Of a stretch of 64,000 bases of DNA, positions 16,880 to 25,768 are shown in pieces. How positions within the stretch are numbered: the first letter of the stretch is position 1; the number at the start of each line of letters is the position of its first letter. The notes under the pieces were generated by a model that saw only the letters and a program-made list of their open reading frames with translations, ran no database searches and had not been told where the DNA came from. Where the stretch lies: contig NZ_VZDO01000001.1 in NCBI RefSeq assembly GCF_008802405.1, positions 186,001 through 250,000 on the forward strand, in the 5' to 3' direction. Source of the DNA: Plantimonas leprariae (GTDB taxonomy: Bacteria; Pseudomonadota; Alphaproteobacteria; Rhizobiales; Rhizobiaceae). A program made the position numbers and the translations under genes.

Positions 16880-18130
16880 TCAGTCCAAGCCGGCGGCGAA
16901 AGCTTTCGAGGGCCAGCAAGTCTCCGGCATACCCGCCTTCCGCTCCGCGCTGCCGATCGAGCGGCGGGTCTTGAAGCCCGGCAGACCGTCCGCGCTTCCG
17001 ACGTCGTAGCCCCGCGCCTGCAGCTTCTCCTGCAGCCGCGCGGTGTCGCCGCGGCTCATGCCGCCGGCCATGCGCCAAGGGGTTCTGAACGCCCCGCCCG
17101 TTCCCGCGATCCGGTCCGCCACCTGCCCGATGAACAGGGCGTAGGTGTCGGAGTTGTTGTATTCCTTGATGACGTAGAAATTCGGCGTCGCCACGAAGGC
17201 CGGGCCCATCCGCCCTGCCGGCATCAGGAGATGCGCCGTCGCCCGGCCCTCCCCCTTGCCGAAGGAACCGCCGCCCAGCGGCGCCGCGCCGGCCTTGGCG
17301 AAGTCGGCGACCGGCCGCCCCTTGTCCGGCCCCTCGCCGGTGCAAGACAGGCTCGTCGGCACCGTCGCCTCGACGCCCCAGCCGCGACCGCGCTGCCAGC
17401 CCTTGAGCTGCAGGTAATGCGCGATCGACGCCAGCGTGTCGGGCGTCGATCGCCAGATGTCGCGCCGCCCGTCGCCGTCGAAATCGACCGCGTATTCGGT
17501 GAACTTCGAGGGCATGAACTGCGGCTGCCCGAGCGCCCCGGCCCAGGACGAGCGCATCTCGGAAATCTTCAGGTGCCCGTCCGCGACGATGCCGAGCGCC
17601 GCGAGGAGCTCGCCCCGGAACATCTCCTTGCGGCGCGAGGCCCAGGCCTTCGTGCCGAGCACTTCGAAAGCGTCGTAGGGGATCTTCGCCGCGCCGAAAT
17701 TCGACTCGCGCCCCCAAATCGCCAGGACGATCCCGGCCGGAACGTCGGTCTGCCGCTCGATCCGCGCGAGCGTCGCGCGATTCTCCGCCCCAAGCGCACG
17801 CCCCTTGGCGACGAGCCTGGCGATCGCCTTCTCGTCGAAATAGGCGGCCGGATCGCGGAACTCGGCCTGGCTCGACTTCTCCTCGATCTTCGGCTTCTCG
17901 CCGGGCAGGACGAGGTCCGGCAGCTTCAGGTTCGGCTTCACCCCGTCGAACGCCGCATCGAACACGGCCCGCGGCACGCCGCGCTTCGCCGCCGCCGGCC
18001 AGATGTCGGTTTCGAGGAATCGGCGGAAGTCGGCCGTCTGCCCAGCGGTCTGGGCGTGGACGGCGGGTGACATAGCAGCCACTATCACCGCCAGAGAACT
18101 CAGCAGCATAGCCCCCGGCGGTCGTCTCAT
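16880..18130 (-). CDS. Lytic murein transglycosylase, MltB family
   Basis: A 416-residue exported enzyme (signal peptide ending AVHAQ) that cleaves peptidoglycan with 1,6-anhydro-muramic acid formation. The catalytic glutamate is E142 in IWGRESNFG; GALGQPQFMPSKF and the FDGDGRRDIW calcium-loop-like segment are typical of the SLT_2/MltB family. The C-terminal ~60 residues form a peptidoglycan-binding repeat (RLQEKLQARGYDVGSADG). Its ATG overlaps the stop of an upstream ParE-like toxin (ATGA). It converges on the protease with no gap. Confidence 0.9.
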   Translation of the reverse strand: MRRPPGAMLLSSLAVIVAAMSPAVHAQTAGQTADFRRFLETDIWPAAAKRGVPRAVFDAAFDGVKPNLKLPDLVLPGEKPKIEEKSSQAEFRDPAAYFDEKAIARLVAKGRALGAENRATLARIERQTDVPAGIVLAIWGRESNFGAAKIPYDAFEVLGTKAWASRRKEMFRGELLAALGIVADGHLKISEMRSSWAGALGQPQFMPSKFTEYAVDFDGDGRRDIWRSTPDTLASIAHYLQLKGWQRGRGWGVEATVPTSLSCTGEGPDKGRPVADFAKAGAAPLGGGSFGKGEGRATAHLLMPAGRMGPAFVATPNFYVIKEYNNSDTYALFIGQVADRIAGTGGAFRTPWRMAGGMSRGDTARLQEKLQARGYDVGSADGLPGFKTRRSIGSAERKAGMPETCWPSKAFAAGLD

Positions 18131-18438
18131 GCACCCGACCCGAAATATGCGTCCAAGTCTCGATGTCCGTCCAGAATCTCTACGACCTCGAACACATCCC
18201 CGCCGGCATACCGAAAAAAGATGACGTGGCTTTCGGAAACAGCGTAACGAAGATCGGGACCCAGTTCAGATCTTGCTCGCCCCATTGTTCCGGGCAGCCC
18301 GGCGAGTTGCGAACAGCGAGCTCTGATCGCAGCCACCCGCCTGCGACCGACCGCGGCGCTGCCGGATGTCTCCCGAACGTGTACGAAGATTTCCCCGAGA
18401 CTTCGAAGGGCAGCATCGGAATACCGAACCCGACGCAC
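18127..18438 (-). CDS. RelE/ParE-family toxin
   Basis: A 103-residue basic protein of the ParE/RelE fold: N-terminal YSDAALRSLGEIFVHV helix, GMGRARSELG-like loop (MGRARSELGPDLRY), then HVIFFRYAGGDVFEVVEILDGHRD. This is typical of type II toxins that inhibit gyrase (ParE) or cut mRNA (RelE). It follows the antitoxin gene by three bases and overlaps the transglycosylase start as ATGA, so toxin and cell-wall enzyme are likely co-translated. Confidence 0.8.
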   Translation of the reverse strand: MRRVRYSDAALRSLGEIFVHVRETSGSAAVGRRRVAAIRARCSQLAGLPGTMGRARSELGPDLRYAVSESHVIFFRYAGGDVFEVVEILDGHRDLDAYFGSGA

Positions 18439-18441
18439 CCC

Positions 18442-18687
18442 TCAGCGGCCCTCGACCACAAGTTTCCGTTCGATGTCGTCCAGATAGGCTTCCACTTCCT
18501 CATCAGTGTGAGAGCCCCCCTTTTCGAGCGCGTCCTGCAATCTGGCGCGAAGCCAGTCGAGCTGCTTCTCGCGCTCTTTCACCAGCCGGAGCCCCTCTTC
18601 CACGACCTCGGCCGGCGAGGCGTAACGGCCGCTCCGGACCAGCGTGTCCACCATCCCGTCCCAGGACTTGCCGACGCTGACGTCCAT
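18442..18687 (-). CDS. ParD-family antitoxin
   Basis: About 81 residues with the ParD ribbon-helix-helix N-terminus (MDVSVGKSWDGMVDTLVRSG, then RYASPAEVVEEGLRLV) and an acidic C-terminus expected to wrap the toxin. The start at 18687 aligns with the usual ParD beginning; an in-frame ATG at 18702 would add five residues. Pairs normally autoregulate, so the 66 bases up to recR probably carry the operator. Confidence 0.78.
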   Translation of the reverse strand: MDVSVGKSWDGMVDTLVRSGRYASPAEVVEEGLRLVKEREKQLDWLRARLQDALEKGGSHTDEEVEAYLDDIERKLVVEGR

Positions 18688-18753
18688 GCGGCGAATTCCC
18701 ATCAGGTTGCGGGCGTGATCCTAGCAGAGACCGGCCGGAAACGGCAGTCCCGC

Positions 18754-19359
18754 TCAGAACGCCGTTCTCGCACGCATCGCGGCGGAGAGCGTGCCTTCGT
18801 CGAGGTAGTCGAGCTCGCCGCCGACCGGCACGCCGTGCGCGAGGCGCGTCACCTTGATGTCGAAGCCGGCGAGCTGGTCGATGACGTAATGCGCCGTGGT
18901 CTGGCCTTCGACGGTGGCGTTCACCGCGATAATGATCTCGGTAATCCCGCCTTCCGCGACCCGCTCGACCAGCCGGCGGATGGTCAGGTCCTCCGGCCCG
19001 ACGCCTTCCAGCGGCGAGAGGACCCCGCCGAGCACGTGGTAGGCGGCGTTCAGCGCCTTCGCCCGCTCCAGCGCCCAGAGGTCGGAGACGTCCTCCACCA
19101 CCACCACCGTCGACTGGTCGCGCGCCGCATCGGCGCAGATCGTGCAAGGGTCGCGCGTGTCGATGTTGCCGCAGTTGGAGCAGACGAGCACCGAATCGCG
19201 CGCCCGGCCCATCGCCTCCGACAGGGGGCCGAGCAACTGCTCCTTGCGCTTGACGAGATGCAGCGTCGCGCGCCGCGCCGAGCGGGGGCCGAGGCCCGGC
19301 AGCTTGGCGAGAAGCTGGATCAGCCGTTCGATCTCCGGACCTGCGATGGGCTTCGCCAT
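18754..19359 (-). CDS. recR: Recombination mediator RecR
   Basis: DNA repair protein acting with RecFO to load RecA, 201 residues. Helix-hairpin-helix near residues 10-28 ([20 protein letters not shown]), four-cysteine zinc finger ([16 protein letters not shown]) and a Toprim domain ([29 protein letters not shown]) in the expected order. Third gene of dnaX-ybaB-recR, nine bases after ybaB. Confidence 0.96.
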   Translation of the reverse strand: MAKPIAGPEIERLIQLLAKLPGLGPRSARRATLHLVKRKEQLLGPLSEAMGRARDSVLVCSNCGNIDTRDPCTICADAARDQSTVVVVEDVSDLWALERAKALNAAYHVLGGVLSPLEGVGPEDLTIRRLVERVAEGGITEIIIAVNATVEGQTTAHYVIDQLAGFDIKVTRLAHGVPVGGELDYLDEGTLSAAMRARTAF

Positions 19360-19368
19360 CGAGACCCC

Positions 19369-19692
19369 TCAGAACGGGAACTTCATGCCGGGCGGCAGGG
19401 GCAGCCCGGCCGTCAGCGATTGCGTCTTCTCGGCGATCCTCGCTTCCAGCTTGCCCCGCGCGTCGTTGTGCGCGGCGAGGATCAGGTCCTCGAGGATGTC
19501 CTTTTCCTCCAGCTTCAGCAGCGAATCGTCGATCTTCAGCGCGGCCATCTCGTTGCGCCCGTTCAGCGTCACCTCCACGAGGCCGCCGCCGGACTGGCCG
19601 GAAACCGAGACGTCGGCGATCTCTTGGCTGAGCCCCTGCATCTTCTCCTGCATGGCCTTCGCCTGCTTCATCAGGCCCATGATGTCCTTCAT
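19369..19692 (-). CDS. YbaB/EbfC-family nucleoid-associated protein
   Basis: A 107-residue DNA-binding protein with the family pattern: helix [19 protein letters not shown], strand [21 protein letters not shown], then a helix beginning [19 protein letters not shown]. It starts 13 bases after dnaX and precedes recR, the usual arrangement. Known members bind DNA as dimers; its exact role is not settled. Confidence 0.95.
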   Translation of the reverse strand: MKDIMGLMKQAKAMQEKMQGLSQEIADVSVSGQSGGGLVEVTLNGRNEMAALKIDDSLLKLEEKDILEDLILAAHNDARGKLEARIAEKTQSLTAGLPLPPGMKFPF

Positions 19693-19705
19693 GGAAAAAT
19701 TCCTC

Positions 19706-21598
19706 TCAATCGTCGTCGGGAGCGAGCGAAGGGTCGGCCGCGAGTTCGGCCGCGTCGGCGCTGTCGGGGATCGCGGTCTCCGCCGCCTCGACCGCCGCCA
19801 GCGCGCCGTCGCGCAGACGCACGTCGATCACGCGCGAGCCGGGAATGCTCCTGAGGATCGCCGCGACCTGCGGGTCGAGCTCGGCATCGGTCAGGAGCGC
19901 GTCGCGCCGGCTGGTCTCGATCTCCTCCAACGTCGGCGCGCCGCCATCGGTCGCGATCGAGACGATCCAGCGCTTGCCGGTCCAGTCGAGCAGCCGCTTC
20001 TGCAGGTCGCCCGGCAGCGTGCGCGGCGCACCCTCGGTGAGGGCGATCTCCAGCCGACCGTCCTCGACGCGCACCGGGCGTACCGATCGGCGCAGGTGCA
20101 CGCGCATCAGCGAATCGCGCTTCTCTTCCGCGAGCGCCGCGAGGTCGGCGATCGAGCGGATCGGGGGCGCGGCGGGCGGAGCCTCGGCTGCGACCGGCTG
20201 CGGAGCGCTCGGCTGCGGCGATGGCGCGGGCCCGCGCGCGGCCACCGTCAGGTGCGGCGCCGGGCTCGCCGCGGCGAGCGGGCGGGCGACGGGAGCCGGC
20301 GCGACCGCCGCCGGCGCAGCCGTCGCCGTCGCGGCCGCGGGCAACGCCATCCGCTGTGCCGGCGGAGATGGTGCGTCGCGCGGGGCGGCGGCGGGAGGGA
20401 GGGCCGGCAGGTCCCCCGCTTCGCCGCTGCGGACCATGCGCGCGAGGTCGGCCGGTCCCGGCAGGTCGGCGGCATAGGCGATGCGGATCATCGCCATCTC
20501 GGCGGCCTGACGGGGCGAACTGGCCAGCCGCGCCTCCTCGATCGCCTTGAGGAGCATCTGCCAGACCTGCGCCAGCGCGCGCACGGTCAGGCGCTCGGAT
20601 ATCTCGAGGCCGCGCACGGATTCCGCCGGCGACAGGGCGGCGTCCTTCGCCTGTTCCGGCACGAAGCGGAGCGTCGAGACGAGATGGGTGAAGTCGGCGA
20701 GGTCGGTCAGCACCACGACCGGGTCGGCCCCGCTCGCGTGCTGGGCGCGGAATTCGGCGAGCGCCGCCGTCGCATCGCCGCGCATAAGGTGCTCGAAGAG
20801 GTCGATCACGCGGGTGCGGTCGGCGAGCCCCAGCATGTCGCGCACGGCCGCCGCCTCGACCCGGCCGCCGCCATGCGCGATCGCCTGGTCGGCGAGCGAC
20901 AGCGCGTCGCGCACCGAGCCTTCCGCGGCCCGCGCGATGAGGCGCAGCGACTCCTCGTCGAACGAGACGCGCTCGGCCGCCGCGATGCGCTTCAGGTGCG
21001 CCATCAGCGTCGCGACGTCGACGCGCCTGAGGTCGAAGCGCTGGCAGCGCGACAGGACGGTGATCGGAACCTTGCGGATCTCGGTCGTCGCGAACACGAA
21101 CTTCACGTGCTCCGGCGGCTCCTCCAGCGTCTTCAGCAGGCCGTTGAAGGCCTGCGTCGACAGCATGTGCACCTCGTCGATGATGTAGACCTTGAAGCGG
21201 GCCGAGACCGGCCTGTAGCGAACCTGCGCGATGATCTCGCGAATGTCGTCGATGCCGGTATGCGAGGCGGCGTCCATCTCCACCACGTCGACGTGCCGGC
21301 CTTCCATGATGGCGCGGTCGTCGATCCCCTCCTCGCGCATGGCGATCGTCGGCTGGTCGCAGGATCCAGTGCGGTAGTTCAGGGCGCGCGCTAGGATGCG
21401 GGCGGTGGTGGTCTTGCCGACGCCGCGCACGCCCGTCAGCATCCAGGCCTGCGCGATGCGGCCCGTCTCGAAGGCGTTGGTCAGGGTGCGCACCATCGGC
21501 TCCTGGCCGATGAGGTCGTCGAAGCTGGTCGGCCGGTACTTCCGGGCGAGGACCCGGTAGGCGCCGCCGGTGCTTTCAGCGTTCGGTTCGTCAGGCAT
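19706..21598 (-). CDS. dnaX: DNA polymerase III subunit gamma/tau
   Basis: Clamp-loader ATPase of the replisome, 630 residues. Walker A is GVRGVGKTT at 56-64, Walker B and DExx in [16 protein letters not shown], sensor 1 near [10 protein letters not shown]. The region where other DnaX proteins hold a four-cysteine zinc module contains a single cysteine ([19 protein letters not shown]). A long Ala/Pro-rich linker (~residues 380-490) leads to a tau-like C-terminal domain, so the long form is encoded; no slippery A-run for frameshifting was noticed. Confidence 0.95.
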   Translation of the reverse strand: MPDEPNAESTGGAYRVLARKYRPTSFDDLIGQEPMVRTLTNAFETGRIAQAWMLTGVRGVGKTTTARILARALNYRTGSCDQPTIAMREEGIDDRAIMEGRHVDVVEMDAASHTGIDDIREIIAQVRYRPVSARFKVYIIDEVHMLSTQAFNGLLKTLEEPPEHVKFVFATTEIRKVPITVLSRCQRFDLRRVDVATLMAHLKRIAAAERVSFDEESLRLIARAAEGSVRDALSLADQAIAHGGGRVEAAAVRDMLGLADRTRVIDLFEHLMRGDATAALAEFRAQHASGADPVVVLTDLADFTHLVSTLRFVPEQAKDAALSPAESVRGLEISERLTVRALAQVWQMLLKAIEEARLASSPRQAAEMAMIRIAYAADLPGPADLARMVRSGEAGDLPALPPAAAPRDAPSPPAQRMALPAAATATAAPAAVAPAPVARPLAAASPAPHLTVAARGPAPSPQPSAPQPVAAEAPPAAPPIRSIADLAALAEEKRDSLMRVHLRRSVRPVRVEDGRLEIALTEGAPRTLPGDLQKRLLDWTGKRWIVSIATDGGAPTLEEIETSRRDALLTDAELDPQVAAILRSIPGSRVIDVRLRDGALAAVEAAETAIPDSADAAELAADPSLAPDDD

Positions 21599-21785
21599 GC
21601 CGGTTCAGGTCGCGTCCTCGGCGCGGCGGCGGGTCCGCCCGCGACGTCTCGCCGCGAAGCCTAAACGGCTTTCGGCAGGATGCAATCGGCGCCCTCGCCT
21701 CGCCCGGGCTCGCTCGGCCATGATGCCGCCGCGATCGGATTGGCATGCGGACGCCGAGCCGCGACCGGCGCCGAGGGAATCACCG

Positions 21786-22388
21786 ATGACGCTGAGCGAA
21801 TTCCAGCATCTGCGCCGCCTCCTGCTCATCGGCCTCGTCGCCATCGCCTTCCTTTGTCTCCTGTTCGTACGGTCCGCCTGGACCGGCGACACGCACGAGA
21901 CGATCGAGGCCGCGGGGATGGGGCTCATCGTCGTCGGCATCGCGGGGCGCCTCTGGTGCACCCTCTACATCGGCGGCCGGAAGGCCGCCGAGATCGTGGA
22001 TATCGGGCCTTATTCGGTCTGCCGCAACCCGCTCTACGTCTTCTCCTCGATCGCGGCCTGCGGCGTCGGCGCGCAGACCGGCAGCGTCGCCGTGGCGGCC
22101 TTCTTCCTCCTCGGCTGCGCCCTCGCCTTCCAGATCGTGATCCGGCGCGAGGAGGGGTTTCTGGCCGAAGCCTTCGGCGAGGCCTATCGCCAGTATCTCG
22201 GCCGCGTCCCGCGGTTCTGGCCGAACTTCCGCCTCTACGCCGATTCGGCGACGATCACCGTCACGACGTCGCGCGTCCGCCGCACGCTGATCGACGCGCT
22301 GCCGTTCTTCGCGGCCATGCCGGCCTTCGAGGCGGTGGAATACCTGCAGGGCACGGGCGCGATCCATGTCGCGCTGCGCCTCTACTGA
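21786..22388 (+). CDS. Isoprenylcysteine carboxyl methyltransferase-family membrane protein
   Basis: A 200-residue membrane protein with about four hydrophobic segments and the ICMT/phospholipid methyltransferase pattern: GPYSVCRNPLYVFSSIA and a C-terminal IRREEGFLAEAFGEAY/YLGRVPRFWP motif that binds S-adenosylmethionine. Bacterial members have diverse or unknown substrates. The ATG at 21786 has a gaggga site. It is inserted, in opposite orientation, between the 4.5S RNA gene and dnaX. Confidence 0.78.
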   Translation: MTLSEFQHLRRLLLIGLVAIAFLCLLFVRSAWTGDTHETIEAAGMGLIVVGIAGRLWCTLYIGGRKAAEIVDIGPYSVCRNPLYVFSSIAACGVGAQTGSVAVAAFFLLGCALAFQIVIRREEGFLAEAFGEAYRQYLGRVPRFWPNFRLYADSATITVTTSRVRRTLIDALPFFAAMPAFEAVEYLQGTGAIHVALRLY

Positions 22389-22404
22389 CGGCATCGGAGG
22401 AAAA

Positions 22405-22506
22405 GGGTGGGAGGCTGGCACGATGACCCGTGCCGGGCTCGTTGGGGCTGCTTCCTTCCGGACCTGACCCGGTTGGCGAGTGGCTCGTCCACCACCAACC
22501 TCCCGC
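22405..22506 (-). ncRNA. ffs: Signal recognition particle RNA, small bacterial (4.5S) type
   Basis: On the minus strand the conserved SRP apical hairpin is present: GGTCAGGTCCGGAAGGAAGC (binds Ffh). The RNA ends pair perfectly, GGGAGGTTGG near 22495-22504 with CCAGCCTCCC near 22409-22418, closing a ~100-nt hairpin. A sigma-70-like promoter lies just upstream at 22511-22539. It targets membrane proteins to the inner membrane with Ffh. Confidence 0.96.
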
Positions 22507-22510
22507 GCCC

Positions 22511-22539
22511 CATATCGCCCGTCCCCCTTTGAATTGCAA
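22511..22539 (-). promoter_or_regulatory. Promoter of the 4.5S RNA gene
   Basis: Minus-strand TTGCAA (22534-22539), 17-base spacer, GATATG (22511-22516), ending about six bases before the expected 5' end of the SRP RNA. Spacing and position fit a housekeeping promoter, although both boxes are imperfect. Confidence 0.5.
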
Positions 22540-22576
22540 GCCGCCGCCTAGATTCATGCGGACGCTCTGAATATCG

Positions 22577-22999
22577 ATGGACGGCATGCGACGCTTCGCG
22601 CTGGACCCCCGTTTGGCGAAGGACACGCGGCACGTCGCGCCGTTGGGCCTCTGCGACCTTCGCGTCATGAACGACCGGCGCTGGCCCTGGGCGATCTTGG
22701 TGCCGAAGCGCAACGACATCGTCGAGTTCCACGACCTCAGCCCGCTCGACCAGACGATGCTGACCTTCGAGACCTCGCTCGTGTCGCGCGCGATGAAGCG
22801 CTGGGCGCGCGCCGACAAGCTGAACATCGCGACGCTCGGCAACATCGTCTCGATGTTCCACCTGCATGTGGTGGCGCGCCACATGGACGACCCGAACTGG
22901 CCGGGGCCGGTCTGGGGCTTCGGCACCCCCGAACCCTATCAGGACGCGGAACTGCGGGCCTTCGTGGACGGCCTGAAAACGGAAGTGCTGCAATCGTGA
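22577..22999 (+). CDS. HIT-family (histidine triad) hydrolase
   Basis: A 140-residue cytoplasmic protein with the HIT-type ending MFHLHVVAR, where the His-x-His-x set forms the nucleotide-phosphate site, and an N-terminal ALDPRLAKDT and PWAILVPKRNDI typical of the short alphaproteobacterial HIT proteins. Likely hydrolyses nucleotide phosphoramidates or dinucleotides. Start uncertain between 22577 and 22586. It overlaps nudC as GTGA; both act on nucleotide derivatives. Confidence 0.88.
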   Translation: MDGMRRFALDPRLAKDTRHVAPLGLCDLRVMNDRRWPWAILVPKRNDIVEFHDLSPLDQTMLTFETSLVSRAMKRWARADKLNIATLGNIVSMFHLHVVARHMDDPNWPGPVWGFGTPEPYQDAELRAFVDGLKTEVLQS

Positions 23000-23901
23000 A
23001 CATCAGAACGCCGCCGCATCTCGGCTTCAGCGGCAACCGGCTTCGGCGCGCCGGCGAGGAGCGGACCGAGGCGACGCTCGGAGAGGCGCTGGCGCATCCC
23101 GCCGCGCGCGTGCTCCTGCGCGGCGAGGGTGGCTGGCTGTCCGGCTCGGACGGCTTCCTGTTTCCCGTCGGCGTCGCGGAGCGGCTCGGCGGCGAGGACG
23201 CGGTGCTGCTCGGCACGGAGCCGGGTGGCGCGCCGCGGCTGGCGATGCGGATCCCGGCAGTCGGTTCGGACGACGGATCGCAGGCGCAGCCCTTGCGGGC
23301 GCTCGCTATGTCCGGCGCGTTGGAGAGCGACCTCGAAGGACAGCTCGCGCAAGCGGAGCATTTCCTCAATTGGCACCGGCGCGCCAGGTTCTGCGGGCTT
23401 TGCGGCGGCCCGACCGTCGCGGAGGCCGCCGGCTACCGCCGCCGCTGCACCGCCTGCAACGAGACGCATTTTCCCCGCACCGACCCGGTGTCGATCATGC
23501 TGATCCACGACGGCGACGGCTCGTGCCTCCTCGGGCGCGGTGCGCATTTCGCACCAGGCATGTGGTCCTGCCTCGCCGGCTTCGTCGAGCCCGGCGAGAC
23601 GCTGGAGGACGCGGTGCGGCGCGAGGTCGAGGAAGAGGCGGGCATCGCGGTCGGCGAGGTCGGCTATCTCACCTCGCAGCCCTGGCCTTTCCCCGGCTCG
23701 CTGATGCTCGGCTGCCATGGCCTGGCGACGAGCCGCAAGATCACCTTCGACCACGCCGAACTGGAGGATTGCCGCTGGTTCGGCCGCCACGAGGTTCAGG
23801 AGATGTTCGCCGAGCGGCACCCCGGCGGCCTGACGCTGCCGAAACCCTTCGCCATCGCCCACCATCTCGTGAAGGCGTTCGCGGAAAGGCGGATCGGCTA
23901 A
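22996..23901 (+). CDS. nudC: NAD(+)/NADH pyrophosphatase (decapping Nudix hydrolase)
   Basis: A 301-residue Nudix enzyme hydrolysing NADH/NAD to NMN and AMP and able in known members to remove NAD caps from RNA. The four-cysteine zinc ribbon is CGLCGG...RCTACN, the Nudix box begins GFVEPGETLEDAVRREVEEE, and the NudC-specific SQPWPFPGSLM follows. GTG start at 22996 overlaps the HIT stop. Confidence 0.95.
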   Translation: MNIRTPPHLGFSGNRLRRAGEERTEATLGEALAHPAARVLLRGEGGWLSGSDGFLFPVGVAERLGGEDAVLLGTEPGGAPRLAMRIPAVGSDDGSQAQPLRALAMSGALESDLEGQLAQAEHFLNWHRRARFCGLCGGPTVAEAAGYRRRCTACNETHFPRTDPVSIMLIHDGDGSCLLGRGAHFAPGMWSCLAGFVEPGETLEDAVRREVEEEAGIAVGEVGYLTSQPWPFPGSLMLGCHGLATSRKITFDHAELEDCRWFGRHEVQEMFAERHPGGLTLPKPFAIAHHLVKAFAERRIG

Positions 23902-23904
23902 GCC

Positions 23905-24837
23905 CTACTCCGCCGGCGTCAGCAGCGCGCGGCGGTCGGGGGAGGCGCGGTAGACCCCGAGGTTGCGGAACTCGGCCGAGAAGAAGCGCAGTTCCTCCAG
24001 CGCCCGCGCCACGGCCGGGTCGTGCGGGTGGCCCTCGATGTCGGCGTAGAACAGGGTCGCGGCGAAGGTGCCGCCGATCTGGTAGCTCTCCAGCTTCGTC
24101 ATGTTGATGCCGTTGGTCGCAAAGCCGCCGAGCGCCTTGTAGAGCGCGGCCGGCAGGTTGCGCACGCGGAACACGAAGGTCGTCACCACGTCGCGGCTGA
24201 TATGGGCGCGTCCGCCGTCGGCCGGATGCGGGTCGCGCGGCGTCCAGAGGCTGAGGCGACGCTCGTCCGGATCGGCGAAGTCGAGGCGGTCGGGATCCTG
24301 CAGGATCACGAACCGGGTGACGTTCGATTCCGAGTCCTCGACGTTGCGCTCCAGGATGTCGAGGCCGTAGCGCCCGGCCGCGAGTTCGGGCGCGAGCGCA
24401 GCTTGGCTGCGGTTGCCGTTTTCCGAGACCTCGCGCGCCGCGCCCGCCGTGTCGCCGGCGATCACGGCGCGCCAGCCGTTGCGGCGGAGATATTCGCGGC
24501 ACTGGCCGATCGCGTGGACGTGGCTGTGGACGCTGCGAATCTCGTCCCGCCGCACGCCCGGCAGCGCCATGAGCTGGAAGTGGATCGGCATGAAGTATTC
24601 GCCGACGATCTGCAGGCCGGAGCGCGGCATCAGGTGGTGGATGTCGGCCACCCTGCCGGCCAGCGTGTTCTCGATCGGGATCATGCCGAGCACCGCTTCG
24701 CCGCCCTTCACGGCGGCGAGCGCGTCGTCGAAGGACGGGCAGGGCAGCGGCTCCAGTTCCGGATGCACGGCCTGCGCCGCCATGTCGGAATTCGCCCCCG
24801 GCTCACCCTGGAAGGCGATCTTCAGACGCTCGCTCAT
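23905..24837 (-). CDS. pheA: Prephenate dehydratase
   Basis: Converts prephenate to phenylpyruvate in phenylalanine synthesis; 310 residues, stand-alone without chorismate mutase. The catalytic domain shows [24 protein letters not shown] and the NVTRFVIL motif with the conserved Thr-Arg-Phe. The C-terminal ACT domain ([28 protein letters not shown]) gives feedback control by phenylalanine. The ATG overlaps the kdsB stop (ATGA). Confidence 0.95.
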   Translation of the reverse strand: MSERLKIAFQGEPGANSDMAAQAVHPELEPLPCPSFDDALAAVKGGEAVLGMIPIENTLAGRVADIHHLMPRSGLQIVGEYFMPIHFQLMALPGVRRDEIRSVHSHVHAIGQCREYLRRNGWRAVIAGDTAGAAREVSENGNRSQAALAPELAAGRYGLDILERNVEDSESNVTRFVILQDPDRLDFADPDERRLSLWTPRDPHPADGGRAHISRDVVTTFVFRVRNLPAALYKALGGFATNGINMTKLESYQIGGTFAATLFYADIEGHPHDPAVARALEELRFFSAEFRNLGVYRASPDRRALLTPAE

Positions 24838-25574
24838 CGCACCGCTCCCGAGGCGTAGAGCGCGCGGGCGCGCTCGAGATCGTCCGGCGCGTCGACGCCG
24901 AGCGGCACGGCATCGACGATCCGCGCGTCGATCCGCATGCCGGCTTCGAGCGCCCGGAGCTGCTCCAGCTTCTCGCGGCGTTCCAGCACCGAGGGGCCGA
25001 GCGCGACGAAGCGCTCCAGCGCCGCGCGCCGATAGGCGTAGAGGCCGACATGATGGAAGAGCGGCCCCTCCCCCCAGGGCGCGGTGGCCCGCGTGAAGTA
25101 GAGGGCGCGGAGGCTCCGCTGCCCCGTCGGCGAGCCGACGAGCTTCACGACGTTGGGATTGGTCTTCTCGGCCGCCTCGCGGATCTCGACGCAAAGCGTC
25201 GCGATGTCGCAAGCCGGCTCGCCGAGCGCTTCCAGCACCTCGCGCACCGTTTCCGGTTCGATCGTCGGCAGGTCGCCCTGCACGTTGACGATCGTGTCCG
25301 CCTCGCCCGCCGGATCGACCCGGCGCATCGCCTCGAAGATGCGGTCGGAGCCGGACTGGTGCGCCGCGTCCGTCATCACCGCCTCGAAGCCGGCGGCCTC
25401 GACGGCGCCGGCGATCTCGGCCGTGTCGGTCGCCACCACGACGCGGCCGATCGCCGCCGCGGCGGCCCGCTCCGCGACGCGCACGATCATCGGCTTGCCG
25501 GCGATGTCGGCGAGCGGTTTGCCCGGCAGGCGGGTGGAGGCGTGGCGGGCGGGAACCAGTACGAGAGCGGACAT
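24834..25574 (-). CDS. kdsB: 3-deoxy-manno-octulosonate cytidylyltransferase
   Basis: Activates KDO as CMP-KDO for lipopolysaccharide inner core, 246 residues. [22 protein letters not shown] binds [21 protein letters not shown] and [10 protein letters not shown] follow. Start at ATG 25574 ([10 protein letters not shown]); upstream in-frame codons to 25643 are not convincing. First gene of a kdsB-pheA pair, divergent from the cytochrome gene. Confidence 0.96.
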   Translation of the reverse strand: MSALVLVPARHASTRLPGKPLADIAGKPMIVRVAERAAAAAIGRVVVATDTAEIAGAVEAAGFEAVMTDAAHQSGSDRIFEAMRRVDPAGEADTIVNVQGDLPTIEPETVREVLEALGEPACDIATLCVEIREAAEKTNPNVVKLVGSPTGQRSLRALYFTRATAPWGEGPLFHHVGLYAYRRAALERFVALGPSVLERREKLEQLRALEAGMRIDARIVDAVPLGVDAPDDLERARALYASGAVR

Positions 25575-25768
25575 CGCCGTATTTAGAAAGATGCCAGGGA
25601 ACGGATTGAGAAATCGCGTGCGGGGTGCCAAAAGGAGCGCCACGGCGCTTCCTTACAGGCGGCGCAACGAATTCGCAAAAGCCGTGCGCGACTTTTGCTT
25701 TCAGACGAGACAGCCGGAAGGGCGCAGCGCAAACGCCCGACCGACAGCCGACGGGGACCGCCCTTCTC

